The translations under genes and the position numbers were made by a program. Below are positions 56,200-64,000 of a DNA stretch of 64,000 nucleotides, piece after piece (position 1 is the stretch's first letter; the number at the start of each line of letters is the position of its first letter). Under the pieces are notes generated by a model. That model searched no databases and was not told the DNA's origin. It saw only the letters and a list, made by a program, of their open reading frames with translations. Origin of the DNA: Pseudarthrobacter oxydans (GTDB lineage: Bacteria; Actinomycetota; Actinomycetes; Actinomycetales; Micrococcaceae); the NCBI RefSeq assembly GCF_034258515.1, contig NZ_CP139438.1:4278001-4342000 (forward strand). The letters are read 5' to 3'.

Positions 56200-56292
56200 G
56201 GCGTCCTTTGGTGGCGAATGGAAAGGCTACTTCTGAAAGAAGACTAGCCTGCCCCGCGAGGGGTTCGAAGCGGGCAGGCAGCAGGCAGGAAG

Positions 56293-57666
56293 CTACAGCG
56301 CCTTGACCGCCCCGAGCACCTGCGCCAGTGAATCCTTTGCGTCGCCGAACAGCAGGGAGGTCTGGGGCTCGTAGAGGAGGTCATTCTCGATCCCGGCGAA
56401 ACCCGGCCGCATGGACCGCTTGAGGAAGATCACCTGCCGGGCGTCGGCCACTTCCAGGATGGGCATGCCGTAGATGGGCGAGCCCTGGGACGTCTTGGCC
56501 GCGGGGTTCACGACGTCGTTCGCTCCCACCACCAGGGCAACATCCGCGGTTTTGAACTGCGGGTTGATCTCGCCCATTTCCTTCAGCGACTCGTACGGCA
56601 CGTTCGCCTCGGCCAGGAGCACGTTCATGTGACCGGGCATCCGGCCTGCCACGGGATGGATGGCGAAGTCCACCTCGATGCCCCGCCCTTCAAGGGCCAG
56701 CGCCAGTTCGGCGGCCGTGTGCTGGCCCTGCGCCACCGCCAGGCCATAGCCCGGAACAATGATCACCCGCTGCGCGTAGCCCAGGAGCACCGCCACGTCC
56801 TCCGCGCTGGAGGACCGCACCGGACGCTCGCTCACGGCGGTGGATCCCGCCGTCGAACCTCCCCGGAAGGCACCGAACAGGATGCCGGCCACGCTCCGTC
56901 CCATGGCAGCCGCCATGGCCCGGGTAAGGATGGTGCCGGAGGCGCCCACCAGCGTGCCGGCCACCACCAGGAGCACGTTCCCCAGCACCACGCCGGACGC
57001 CGCCACGGCCAGGCCCGTAAAGGCGTTCAGCAGCGAGATGACGATCGGGACGTCGGCCCCGCCCACGGGCAGCACCAGCAGGATGCCCGCCGCCAGGCCG
57101 AGGACCAGCAGCAGCGCCGCGAGCGGGAGGGAACCGCTGAAAACGACGGCGGCCGCGGCCGCGACGGCGGCGAGCAGCACCGCGGCCATCACCACGGGGA
57201 GGCCCGGGAACAGCACCGGCCTCGTTGTCATGAGTTCCTGCAGCTTCGCGAACGTGACCCCCGAGCCCGCGAAGGACACGGCGCCCACCAGGAGCGTGAA
57301 GACAATCGCCAGCCGCATCCAGGGGTCGCCGGCATGGCTGAGTTCCAGGAGCGCCACCAGCGCCGCCGCGCCGCCGCCCACGCCGTTGAAAAGCGCTACG
57401 AGCTGCGGCATCTGCGTCATTTTGACCCGGCGCGCCACAGGGGCCGCCACCGCTGAGCCCACGGCTATGGCCGCAAGGATCCAGGGGATGTTCTCCAGCC
57501 TGGCGGACAGGAACACCGTGACGACGGCGATCAGGGCGCCGGCAGCACCCACCAGGTTGCCGCGGCGGGCCGTCCGCGGGGAGCTGAGCCCGCGCAGCGC
57601 CAGGATGAAGAAGACGGCGGCAATGAGGTACAGGAGCGAGGTCCACACGGGATCGAGGATGCTCAT
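56293..57666 (-). CDS. pntB: NAD(P) transhydrogenase beta subunit
   Basis: A 457-residue subunit with about nine TM helices (1-260) and a C-terminal NADP(H)-binding domain III: VIIVPGYGLAVAQGQHTAAE is the diagnostic nucleotide loop, with VVGANDVVNPAAK and the C-terminal KRSMRPGFAGIENDLLY. The complex uses the proton gradient to reduce NADP+ with NADH. ATG at 57666 overlaps the pntAb stop (ATGA). Confidence 0.95.
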   Translation of the reverse strand: MSILDPVWTSLLYLIAAVFFILALRGLSSPRTARRGNLVGAAGALIAVVTVFLSARLENIPWILAAIAVGSAVAAPVARRVKMTQMPQLVALFNGVGGGAAALVALLELSHAGDPWMRLAIVFTLLVGAVSFAGSGVTFAKLQELMTTRPVLFPGLPVVMAAVLLAAVAAAAAVVFSGSLPLAALLLVLGLAAGILLVLPVGGADVPIVISLLNAFTGLAVAASGVVLGNVLLVVAGTLVGASGTILTRAMAAAMGRSVAGILFGAFRGGSTAGSTAVSERPVRSSSAEDVAVLLGYAQRVIIVPGYGLAVAQGQHTAAELALALEGRGIEVDFAIHPVAGRMPGHMNVLLAEANVPYESLKEMGEINPQFKTADVALVVGANDVVNPAAKTSQGSPIYGMPILEVADARQVIFLKRSMRPGFAGIENDLLYEPQTSLLFGDAKDSLAQVLGAVKAL

Positions 57667-57983
57667 CTGCCGTCCACCTTCCCCGCCGCCCCTTTTATGC
57701 CCGCCGGTTTCTTTGCGTGGAACATGTGCAGCATCCGGTCGGTCACCACGAAACCGCCCACCAGGTTGGCGGTGGCAAGGACGACGGCGAGGAGGGCCAC
57801 CGCGAGCACCCACGGGTCCGCTGCCTGGCCGGCCACAATGATGGCGCCCACCAGGATGATCCCGTGGATGGCGTTGGCGCCGGACATCAGGGGCGTGTGC
57901 AGGGTGCTGGAGACCTTCGAAACCACCTCGAAGCCGACGAACACCGCCAGCACCGTGATGGTCAGCAGGCTGATCCCGTCCAT
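57663..57983 (-). CDS. pntAb: NAD(P) transhydrogenase alpha subunit, membrane part (alpha-2)
   Basis: A 106-residue membrane subunit with three TM helices, beginning LTITVLAVFVGFEVVSKVSS, then TLHTPLMSGANAIHGIILVG. This is the split alpha form (AlphaA + AlphaB) rather than the fused E. coli PntA. It overlaps pntAa by one base (TGATG) and pntB by four. Confidence 0.95.
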   Translation of the reverse strand: MDGISLLTITVLAVFVGFEVVSKVSSTLHTPLMSGANAIHGIILVGAIIVAGQAADPWVLAVALLAVVLATANLVGGFVVTDRMLHMFHAKKPAGIKGAAGKVDGR

Positions 57984-59152
57984 CAGAGCACCCCTTCCCG
58001 CCGGCTGCCGGCCCGCTCCGCCAGGAGTTGCGCCGTCGGCTGGTGCTGCACTTCCCCGTCATGGGTCAGGCAGGCGCCCGCCAGCACTTCGTCCTTGAAG
58101 TCGTGGACCAGGGCGCCGTCCCGGACCATGAGCGCAATCAGGTTGGCAACGTTCTTCGCGTAGAGGCGGGAAGCATCCGAAGCCATGGCCGAGGGGGCAT
58201 CCTTCAGGCCCACCAGCGTGACGAAGCCGGAGCCGTCCGCCGTGGGCACCGGGATGTCCTGGCCGGGTACCACGCCTTCGACGTTGCCGCCGGACTCTGC
58301 GGCGAGGTCGACGACGACGGATCCGGCCCGCATGCCCTGCACCATTTCGGTGGTGACCAGGAGCGGGGCACGCCTGCCCGGGACGGCCGCCGTCGTAATC
58401 AGCACGTCCGCCTGGGCCACATGCGGGGCGAGCAGCTGGCGCTGCCGGGTGCCGGCGTCGGAACTGAGCTGGCGGGCGTAACCCCCGGCAGCCTCGCCTG
58501 CTTCCAGGTCCAGCCGGACGAAGGTGCCGCCCATGGATGCCACCTCGTCCGCGGAGGCCGGGCGGATGTCGTTGGCGAAGACGCGCGCACCCAGGCGTTT
58601 TGCGGTGCCGATGGCCTGGAGGCCCGCCACGCCGGCGCCGAGCACCAGGACACGGGCGGGCGGAACGGTCCCGGCGGCGGTCATGTATAGCGGAAAAAAC
58701 CTGGGCAGCCGGATGGCCGCTTCCAGGACGCACCGATAGCCGGCCACCAGGGCCTGGGAGCTGAGGGCGTCCATGGACTGGGCCCGGGAGATGCGGGGCA
58801 CCAGTTCCAGGGCAAAGGCGGTCACCCCGGCCTCGGCGAGCGCTTCAACCGTTGGGAGTTCGGACGACGGCGATGCGAGCCCCACCGTAACGGCTCCCCT
58901 TTTCAGGGAGCGGGCGGTTTCCGGGTCCAGGGGCCGGACGTGGGCCAGGACATCCAGTTGGGCCAGGTCGAGTTCACGGACGAGGTGCACACCGGCCTGG
59001 GTGTATGCCAGGTCCGGATACCCTGCCGCCGCACCGGCATCTTCCTCCAGGAGTACCTCGACGCCGAGCGCCGCCAGTTGCTTCACCGTTTCCGGTGTGG
59101 CCGCCACACGCCGTTCACCCTCCCGGCGTTCCCGCGGTATGCCCAGTTTCAC
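57983..59152 (-). CDS. pntAa: NAD(P) transhydrogenase alpha subunit, NAD(H)-binding part (alpha-1)
   Basis: A 389-residue soluble subunit, structurally related to alanine dehydrogenase. Features are KLGIPRERREGERRVAATPE at the N-terminus, the Rossmann motif [20 protein letters not shown] and the mobile loop region. GTG at 59152 is the start. It is first in pntAa-pntAb-pntB, all overlapped, so translation is coupled. No own regulator is evident; the IclR gene upstream is on the same strand 113 bases away. Confidence 0.95.
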   Translation of the reverse strand: MKLGIPRERREGERRVAATPETVKQLAALGVEVLLEEDAGAAAGYPDLAYTQAGVHLVRELDLAQLDVLAHVRPLDPETARSLKRGAVTVGLASPSSELPTVEALAEAGVTAFALELVPRISRAQSMDALSSQALVAGYRCVLEAAIRLPRFFPLYMTAAGTVPPARVLVLGAGVAGLQAIGTAKRLGARVFANDIRPASADEVASMGGTFVRLDLEAGEAAGGYARQLSSDAGTRQRQLLAPHVAQADVLITTAAVPGRRAPLLVTTEMVQGMRAGSVVVDLAAESGGNVEGVVPGQDIPVPTADGSGFVTLVGLKDAPSAMASDASRLYAKNVANLIALMVRDGALVHDFKDEVLAGACLTHDGEVQHQPTAQLLAERAGSRREGVL

Positions 59153-59265
59153 CCGCCAACTCCCCTCGCTGCAGTAGCTCGCGGCAGGGCCTCACGGGTG
59201 GCGCCCGACCGGCTGACCGGCGGGAACGTCGCGGAGCGGCTCTGCTGCACGTAGTTGGCTAGAGT

Positions 59266-60132
59266 CTATGGCTCAAGCCGCGGCGGCGGGAGTGGCCTGC
59301 CGGGCGTTGCGGTAACGATTCGCCTGTCAGGCCGCCCAGGGCCTGGGTGCGGGGACTCGTGCGCCGTGCCGGGCCCGCCAAAGTCGAGGGCAATCCGCCG
59401 AGCCGTCTCCATGAGTCGGGGGACGACGGTCTTTTCGACTTCGGCGGCGGAGGCCCGGTGGGTCTGCAGCGACACGTTGGCTGCGGCAACAATGTCGTTG
59501 CCGCGCCAGACAGGTACGGCCACGCCCCGCAGGCCCTCCTCCAGCTCCTCGGACACCATGGACCAGCCCCTGTCCCGGGCTGCCTCAACTTCGGCACGGA
59601 GGTGCTCCACGCTGGCGACCGAACGGTGGGTATAGCGGTGCAGCTGGACCGCTTCGAGGTACCGCTGGAACTCAGGCTCCGGCAGTCCGCCAAGGAGGAC
59701 CCTGCCCATGGAGGTTGCCCAGGCCGGGAACCGGGTGCCCACGGTGATGGTGACGCTCAGCAGCCGAGGCGACGGCACGCAGGCAACGTAGACGACGTCG
59801 GCACCCTCCAGGATGCACAAAGCCGTTGTTTCGTTCAGGTCGGCGGCCAGATTCTTGAGGTGGGGCTCAGCCACACCGGGGAGCGTCAGGCCGGCCAGGT
59901 AGGACCTGCCCACATCCAGCGAGCGGGCGGTCAGCTCATAGGCGGGACCGTCGGCGCGGAGGTACCCGAGGTCAGTCAGGGTCATGAGGAAGCGCCGCGC
60001 GGAGGCCCGTGTCATGTCGGTGCGGGCAGCAACCTGGGAGACGGTGAGCCGCGGATGGTCCGGCGTGAAGGCGAGCAGGACGTCAAAGGCCTTCTCAACC
60101 GACTTCACAAAGTAGGTGGCCTGCTCTTCCAT
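59266..60132 (-). CDS. IclR family transcriptional regulator, PcaR/PobR-like
   Basis: A 288-residue regulator with an N-terminal HTH (LTVSQVAARTDMTRASARRF) and the C-terminal effector domain typical of PcaR/PcaU (VTITVGTRFPAWATSMGRVL). It is followed by an extra Pro/Gly-rich tail of about 30 residues. It lies downstream of aroE on the same strand (gap 81 bases), so it probably controls the quinate/shikimate transporter and dehydrogenase pair. It is about 45% like the second IclR at 62646 by eye. Confidence 0.9.
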   Translation of the reverse strand: MEEQATYFVKSVEKAFDVLLAFTPDHPRLTVSQVAARTDMTRASARRFLMTLTDLGYLRADGPAYELTARSLDVGRSYLAGLTLPGVAEPHLKNLAADLNETTALCILEGADVVYVACVPSPRLLSVTITVGTRFPAWATSMGRVLLGGLPEPEFQRYLEAVQLHRYTHRSVASVEHLRAEVEAARDRGWSMVSEELEEGLRGVAVPVWRGNDIVAAANVSLQTHRASAAEVEKTVVPRLMETARRIALDFGGPGTAHESPHPGPGRPDRRIVTATPGRPLPPPRLEP

Positions 60133-60213
60133 GACCTGTGCCGTTCCTCCCTGGCCGCCCTGGCTCGCCCCTGTGGGCCGGTGGCCCGGGCCAGGCCTGT
60201 TAGATCATATCCT

Positions 60214-61050
60214 TCAGTGGGCGTCCCTTAGCTGCTCCAGCGTTTCCGCAAGCAGGGAATTGGCCCGCCCGCCAAGGCCCAGGAGGGGAACCATCGCGAC
60301 GGCCTGCTCACGCAGGTGGTCCCAGCCGTCCACCACCCGTGCGCCGAGTTCACGGGCGCGGGCAATAGTTCCCGTGACGTGGCCGGCGTAGACGAAGTCG
60401 TAGACCAGGGCATCGGCAGCGAGCGGTCCCTCGCCCCATACGGGCCGGTCGGACCTGCCTTTACCGATGGGCGTGGCGTTGACAATGAGGGAGGCTTCCG
60501 CGGCCAGGCCCGGCGCCTGCTCCCAGCCGACGCTGCGGGCATCCATCCCGAACTCCCCGGCAAGGCTGGACAGTTCCTCCGTGGCACGGGGATCCCGGTC
60601 GGTAATGGTCACCGTGCCGGCCTGCCCCCGGAGTGCGATCAAAGCCGCCCTGGCCGCTCCTCCGGCCCCCAACAGGAGGGCATGCCGCTGGGGCCCGCTG
60701 CCCAGAAGAGCCCGCACCGCCGTGACGTCGGTGTTGTGGCCGAACAGCGCAGTCCCCTTCCGCAGCAGCATGTTGCAGGCACCGCTTAGTCGGACTTCTT
60801 CCGTGGCCTCGTCGGCGGCTTCAGCTGCCCAGTGCTTGTGGGGCATGGTCACGTTCGCGGCGATGATGTCCGGTTCCCGCAGACGGTTCCGCACTCGGTC
60901 CATGCCGCCCTGCGGTGGCACGTCCCAGGCTTCGTACGCCCAGGGGATGCCGAGCCGGCGGAGCACGGGATTCCATACCCGGGGCGACATTGCCTCTGAG
61001 GCAGCGGAGCCGATCAGGAACAACCGGGCCGGTGGCGTGGGGTCTTCCAT
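60214..61050 (-). CDS. Shikimate/quinate dehydrogenase family protein
   Basis: A 278-residue enzyme with ANVTMPHKHWAA (Lys72), LFGHNTDVTAV (Asp108), LLGAGGAARAALIALRG and VNATPIG, so the family is clear. Two features suggest a catabolic NAD-linked quinate/shikimate dehydrogenase rather than biosynthetic AroE: the strand after the Rossmann Gly motif ends in TITDRDPRA with Asp instead of the NADP-binding N-R-T/S, and it sits divergent to a ShiA-like importer near IclR and pca genes. The carboxylate-binding S-x-S-P motif reads A-M-S-P (first Ser is Ala20), which is unusual. Confidence 0.85.
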   Translation of the reverse strand: MEDPTPPARLFLIGSAASEAMSPRVWNPVLRRLGIPWAYEAWDVPPQGGMDRVRNRLREPDIIAANVTMPHKHWAAEAADEATEEVRLSGACNMLLRKGTALFGHNTDVTAVRALLGSGPQRHALLLGAGGAARAALIALRGQAGTVTITDRDPRATEELSSLAGEFGMDARSVGWEQAPGLAAEASLIVNATPIGKGRSDRPVWGEGPLAADALVYDFVYAGHVTGTIARARELGARVVDGWDHLREQAVAMVPLLGLGGRANSLLAETLEQLRDAH

Positions 61051-61161
61051 GTGATGCCTTTCGTGTCCGTGTCATCGCGCTGCCGGGAGGGGCTGCGGGC
61101 GGAGGCGTTGTGATCGGCCTCACCACCTAGTATGCTCTTATAAAACGCATTGCGCACATAT

Positions 61162-61176
61162 GTTCGATATGCGTAC
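61162..61176. promoter_or_regulatory. PcaR-type IclR box between aroE-like gene and the ShiA-like transporter
   Basis: GTTCGATATGCGTAC agrees with the Pseudomonas PcaR box GTTCGATAATCGCAC at 12 of 15 bases. It lies between the divergent dehydrogenase and transporter genes; ACGCAT (61145-61150) and ATGCGT (61169-61174) also pair. Confidence 0.6.
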
Positions 61177-61223
61177 AAAATCCACGATAAACCCAACGCC
61201 TTCAGCGTGGAAGGATCACCGGA

Positions 61224-62561
61224 ATGACGAACATCGCAGCAGGCACCGAGGCCCAGACACCTGCCGAGGCCGAACGGCAGCTCAAGCGCGCCAGGAAAGC
61301 CGCCTTGGCCGCGTTCCTTGGCGGGGCACTCGAGTATTACGACTTCTTTATCTACGCGACCGCAGCGTCGCTGATCTTCTCCAAGATCTTCTTTCCCACT
61401 GGAGACCCCACGGTGGCGCTCATCGCGTCGTTTGCCACCTTCGGCGTCGCCTATGTCGCCCGGCCCTTCGGTGCTGTCGTCTTCGGCCATCTGGGCGACA
61501 AAATCGGCCGCAAGAACACACTGGTCCTGACCCTCGTGCTCATGGGCGCTGCCACCTTCCTCATTGGGATCCTGCCGGACTTCAATAGCGCCGGCTACTG
61601 GGCACCCGCGCTGCTGGTTCTGCTCCGGCTGATGCAAGGACTCTCAGCAGGAGCGGAAACCGCCGGCGCATCTGCCCTCTCCACCGAGGAAGCTCCCGAA
61701 GGCCGTCGCGGATTCTTCGCCAGCTTCGCCATGAGCGGCATCTCCGCCGGCATCGTCCTGGCATCCCTGGCCTTCCTTCCCGTGGCCGCCATGAGCGAGG
61801 CCGACCGCCTCGCCTGGGGCTGGCGAATCCCCTTCTGGGGATCCATCATCGTGCTGATCGTCGCGTACCTGGTCCGCCGCTCGCTGGAGGAACCTGAAGT
61901 CTTTGAGGAAAAGCACGACCACGGCGAACTGGTGAAGCTCCCTTTCGCCAAGATGTTCAAGACCCACCCGGCCCAGTTCTTCCAGGTGGCCCTGATGTCC
62001 TTCGAAACCGTCACGAACACGTTCATGCAGTCCTTCGGCCTCGCCTACGCCGTCACCGTGGGCGTCCCGGCATCCACCATGCTCTGGGTCAGCATCCTCG
62101 GAAACGTCCTGGCCATCGGCACGCAGCCGCTCATGGCCCATTTCTCGGACCGGTTCGGCCGGCGTCCGGTGTTCATCGCCGGCGTCCTGGGCTCCGGAGC
62201 CATGATCTTCGTCTACTTCTCGGTGATTTCCACCGGAAACATCCCGATGATCTTCCTGACCAGCACGCTGATCACGGCCGGCACGTACGCCATGTCCAAC
62301 GCGATCTACCCTGCTTGGTTCTCCGAGCTCTTCAATGTCAAGGTCCGGTATTCCGGCATGGCCATCGGGCTGCAGATCGGTATTCTGTGCGCCGGCTTCA
62401 CCCCGCTGCTGGGCACGGCCCTGGTGGGCGCGGACAAGGCCAACTGGGGTCCCGCCGCGTGGATCGTGGCAGGCTCCTCCGTCCTCGCGGTAGCCGGTGC
62501 CCTGTGGGCCCGCGAAACGAGCAAAACCCCGCTGCGGCAGCTGGGCAACCACGTACGGTAA
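61224..62561 (+). CDS. MFS metabolite:H+ symporter, ShiA-like (shikimate/quinate/aromatic acid uptake)
   Basis: A 445-residue, 12-TM carrier of the MHS family. Marks are LGGALEYYDFFIYATAASLI in TM1, GHLGDKIGRKNTLVLTLVLM after TM2, LRLMQGLSAGAETAGASALS in TM4 and FSDRFGRRPVFIAG in the second half. MHS members import shikimate, alpha-ketoglutarate, proline, citrate; the context (quinate/shikimate dehydrogenase divergent) favours shikimate or quinate. ATG at 61224 follows AAGGATCACCGGA. Confidence 0.9.
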   Translation: MTNIAAGTEAQTPAEAERQLKRARKAALAAFLGGALEYYDFFIYATAASLIFSKIFFPTGDPTVALIASFATFGVAYVARPFGAVVFGHLGDKIGRKNTLVLTLVLMGAATFLIGILPDFNSAGYWAPALLVLLRLMQGLSAGAETAGASALSTEEAPEGRRGFFASFAMSGISAGIVLASLAFLPVAAMSEADRLAWGWRIPFWGSIIVLIVAYLVRRSLEEPEVFEEKHDHGELVKLPFAKMFKTHPAQFFQVALMSFETVTNTFMQSFGLAYAVTVGVPASTMLWVSILGNVLAIGTQPLMAHFSDRFGRRPVFIAGVLGSGAMIFVYFSVISTGNIPMIFLTSTLITAGTYAMSNAIYPAWFSELFNVKVRYSGMAIGLQIGILCAGFTPLLGTALVGADKANWGPAAWIVAGSSVLAVAGALWARETSKTPLRQLGNHVR

Positions 62562-62578
62562 GTGCCGGGCAACAAAAA

Positions 62579-62621
62579 GGAAGAGGCCGACGGCGGGAAG
62601 CACCCGCCGTCGGCCTCTTCC
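62579..62621. terminator. Strong bidirectional terminator after the ShiA-like gene
   Basis: A 19-bp perfect stem (62579-62597 with 62603-62621, arm GGAAGAGGCCGACGGCGGG) with a 5-base loop AAGCA. On the plus strand CAGTTTG follows; the AAAAA at 62574-62578 gives a T-run on the minus strand, ending the pca transcript too. Confidence 0.9.
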
Positions 62622-62645
62622 AGTTTGAGGACGGAAGGGGCGTGG

Positions 62646-63446
62646 TCAGCCCCGGGCCGTGAGGTCGGCCGAGATCAGCTTTGCGGTGGCGACGATTTCC
62701 TCGGCAACCGATGAAAGGTAGGCGTCAGGGTCCGGCTTGGCAGCCACGGACTGGGCCTGCAGGGACACGTTCACTGCCGCCACCACCTTGGATCCGTCGT
62801 AGACCGGCGCGGCCACGGACATCAGGCCAAGTTCGAGTTCCTGGTCCAGCAGGCACCAGCCCTGGGCCCGGACCGTGTCCAGGACAGCCAGGAGCTCTTT
62901 GACGCTCCCCAACGCGCGTGGGGTCAGCGGCTTGATGTCGGCGGCGGAAAGGTACGCCTTGAGGTCGGCAGGGGACAGCGCGGCCAGCAGCACCCTCCCC
63001 ATGGAGGTGGCATAGGCGGGGAAACGGGTGCCCACGGTGATGCCTATGGTCATGATGCGACGCGTCGTCACGCGCGCGACGTACGCGATGTCGGTGCCGT
63101 CCAGCACGGCGGCGGAGGTGGACTCACCAAGCTTCAGCGACAGTTCCTCAAGGTGCGGCTGGGCCAGCTGCGGCAGTGACAATCCGGACAGGTACGCGTA
63201 CCCCAGCTGGAGCACCTTGGCCGTGAGCGCGAACGTCTTGCCGTCGGTCCTGACATAGCCCAGCTCCACCAGGGTGTGCAGGAACCGCCGCGCAGTGGCG
63301 CGGGTGAGGCCGGTCCGGGCAGCCACCGCGGTGAGGGTCATGACCGGATGCTCCGTATCAAACGCGCGGATCACCGCGAGCCCGCGGGCCAGGGACTGGA
63401 CATACTGGTCACTGGCCTGCGGGGCCCCCGCTGCTGCGTCGGTCAT
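62646..63446 (-). CDS. pcaR: IclR family regulator of the pca genes (PcaR)
   Basis: A 266-residue regulator. HTH: LTAVAARTGLTRATARRFLH. Effector domain: IGITVGTRFPAYATSMGRVL and GSKVVAAVNVSLQAQS. The ATG at 63446 with AGGATTGG is used; a TTG six bases and one codon further upstream extends the frame but is less likely. It is 21 bases downstream of pcaJ on the same strand, so it is cotranscribed with the protocatechuate branch and very probably regulates it with beta-ketoadipate or protocatechuate as ligand. Confidence 0.9.
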   Translation of the reverse strand: MTDAAAGAPQASDQYVQSLARGLAVIRAFDTEHPVMTLTAVAARTGLTRATARRFLHTLVELGYVRTDGKTFALTAKVLQLGYAYLSGLSLPQLAQPHLEELSLKLGESTSAAVLDGTDIAYVARVTTRRIMTIGITVGTRFPAYATSMGRVLLAALSPADLKAYLSAADIKPLTPRALGSVKELLAVLDTVRAQGWCLLDQELELGLMSVAAPVYDGSKVVAAVNVSLQAQSVAAKPDPDAYLSSVAEEIVATAKLISADLTARG

Positions 63447-63467
63447 GGTAACCAATCCTAGGGGCCT

Positions 63468-64000
63468 TTACGCTGCCGCCGCGGCCCTCAGCGGGACGGG
63501 GACCAGCTCCTGCAACTCCTCGAGGGTGCAGCCGAAGGTTTCGCGGACGGTGACCCCGTCGGGGCCGGTGAGGAAGACGGCTTTATCTGTGTAGACGCGG
63601 GTGACGCAGCCGACGCCGGTGAGCGGGTAGGTGCAGGACTCCACGATCTTGGAGGCACCTTCGCGGGTCAGCAGGGTCATCATCACGAACACGTCTTTGG
63701 CGCCGGTGGCGAGGTCCATGGCGCCGCCGACGGCGGGGATCGCACCGGGCGCCCCGGTGTGCCAGTTCGCCAGGTCACCGGTGGCGGAGACCTGGAACGC
63801 GCCCAGGACACAGATGTCCAGGTGTCCGCCGCGCATGATCGCGAACGAGTCCGCGTGGTGGAAGTACGAGGCGCCCGGGAGTTCGGTGACCGGGATCTTG
63901 CCGGCGTTGATGAGGTCCTCGTCGATCTCGTCGCCCTTGGCTTCGGGCCCCATGCCGAGCATCCCGTTCTCCGTGTGGAGCGTGATGTTCTGTTCCCCGG
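63468..64000 (-). CDS. pcaJ: 3-oxoadipate CoA-transferase subunit B, C-terminal part (5' end outside window)
   Basis: The last 177 or so residues are present and the frame is open to the window edge. Features: LHTENGMLGMGPEAKGDEID (the conserved SENG-type active-site loop region, here TENG with Glu), SYFHHADSFAIMRGGHLDIC, QVSATGDLANWHTGAPGAIP, then AVGGAMDLATGAKDVFVMM. The enzyme transfers CoA from succinyl-CoA to beta-ketoadipate in the protocatechuate pathway. The catalytic Glu is in the loop NGMLGMGP-adjacent TEN. The downstream pcaR supports the pca assignment over generic SCOT. Confidence 0.92.
   Translation of the reverse strand, partial: GEQNITLHTENGMLGMGPEAKGDEIDEDLINAGKIPVTELPGASYFHHADSFAIMRGGHLDICVLGAFQVSATGDLANWHTGAPGAIPAVGGAMDLATGAKDVFVMMTLLTREGASKIVESCTYPLTGVGCVTRVYTDKAVFLTGPDGVTVRETFGCTLEELQELVPVPLRAAAAA

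Noticed and set aside
1..64000. tRNA, rRNA, transposase or integrase genes
   Set aside because: I looked for tRNA-like T-arm patterns, IS-type inverted repeats with transposase frames and rRNA stretches and saw none that hold up; scanning by eye could miss a tRNA.

Overview
The window is high-GC actinobacterial chromosome, most likely Arthrobacter sensu lato (Arthrobacter/Pseudarthrobacter, Micrococcaceae). This is inferred from GC-rich third codon positions, frequent GTG starts, ATGA/TGATG start-stop overlaps and the gene set: stand-alone LigD-type PrimPol, hisC2 next to a branched-chain ketoacid dehydrogenase operon, pobA, pca genes, and a mannitol PTS with its own TetR regulator. I see no transposase, integrase, prophage, CRISPR array, rRNA or tRNA. 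Fifty-seven protein genes are listed; the first and last are cut by the window edges.

Layout. 1-3040: the end of a DHA2 drug exporter, a sugar-porter MFS and a GNAT. 3155-8961: a mannitol block, with mtlD, mtlA (IICBA) and a tetR on the minus strand and ptsI (Enzyme I) divergent on the plus strand; a palindrome covers the ptsI -35 element. 8986-14153: an alpha/beta hydrolase, an orphan excisionase-like HTH protein, a PucR/AdeR-like regulator divergent from alanine dehydrogenase, and a Gfo/Idh/MocA oxidoreductase. 14154-20119: a four-gene oligopeptide-type ABC importer. 20477-26369: a TetR/NAD(P)H-FMN reductase divergent pair with a clear operator, a PrimPol, a lipoprotein, an aminotransferase, a universal stress protein and a small membrane protein. 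26401-32074: hisC2, bkd E1alpha-E1beta-E2 and a PAP2-like membrane protein on one strand.

32166-39659 holds a holin-like membrane protein, a translationally coupled WXG100-like/lipase-like pair, purB, a histidine phosphatase, a Ser/Thr kinase coupled to a small membrane protein downstream of a marR, a GNAT and a thioesterase. 39895-43911 is a three-gene ABC importer with a double-length permease. 43912-45563 is a flavin monooxygenase/TetR pair. 45662-48856 reads fusC-iclR-pobA, a 4-hydroxybenzoate module. 49022-49861 encodes a membrane-anchored ACT-domain protein. 50178-55272 is a GntR-controlled catabolic operon (MFS, GntR, racemase-like, hydantoinase-like, arylmalonate-decarboxylase-like). 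55279-59152 carries a diacylglycerol kinase and pntAa-pntAb-pntB. 59266-64000 carries two IclR regulators, a quinate/shikimate dehydrogenase-like gene, a ShiA-like transporter and the end of pcaJ.

The right end is joined by chemistry: 4-hydroxybenzoate (PobA) and quinate/shikimate both lead to protocatechuate, which enters the beta-ketoadipate pathway where PcaJ acts. The parts that look least described are three families of dispersed intergenic hairpin or tandem repeats, a cluster of CTAG tetranucleotides around the marR gene, the single-Cys AMDase-like and Cys-less racemase-like enzymes beside a hydantoinase with no carbamoylase, the WXG/lipase pair, and the membrane ACT-domain protein.
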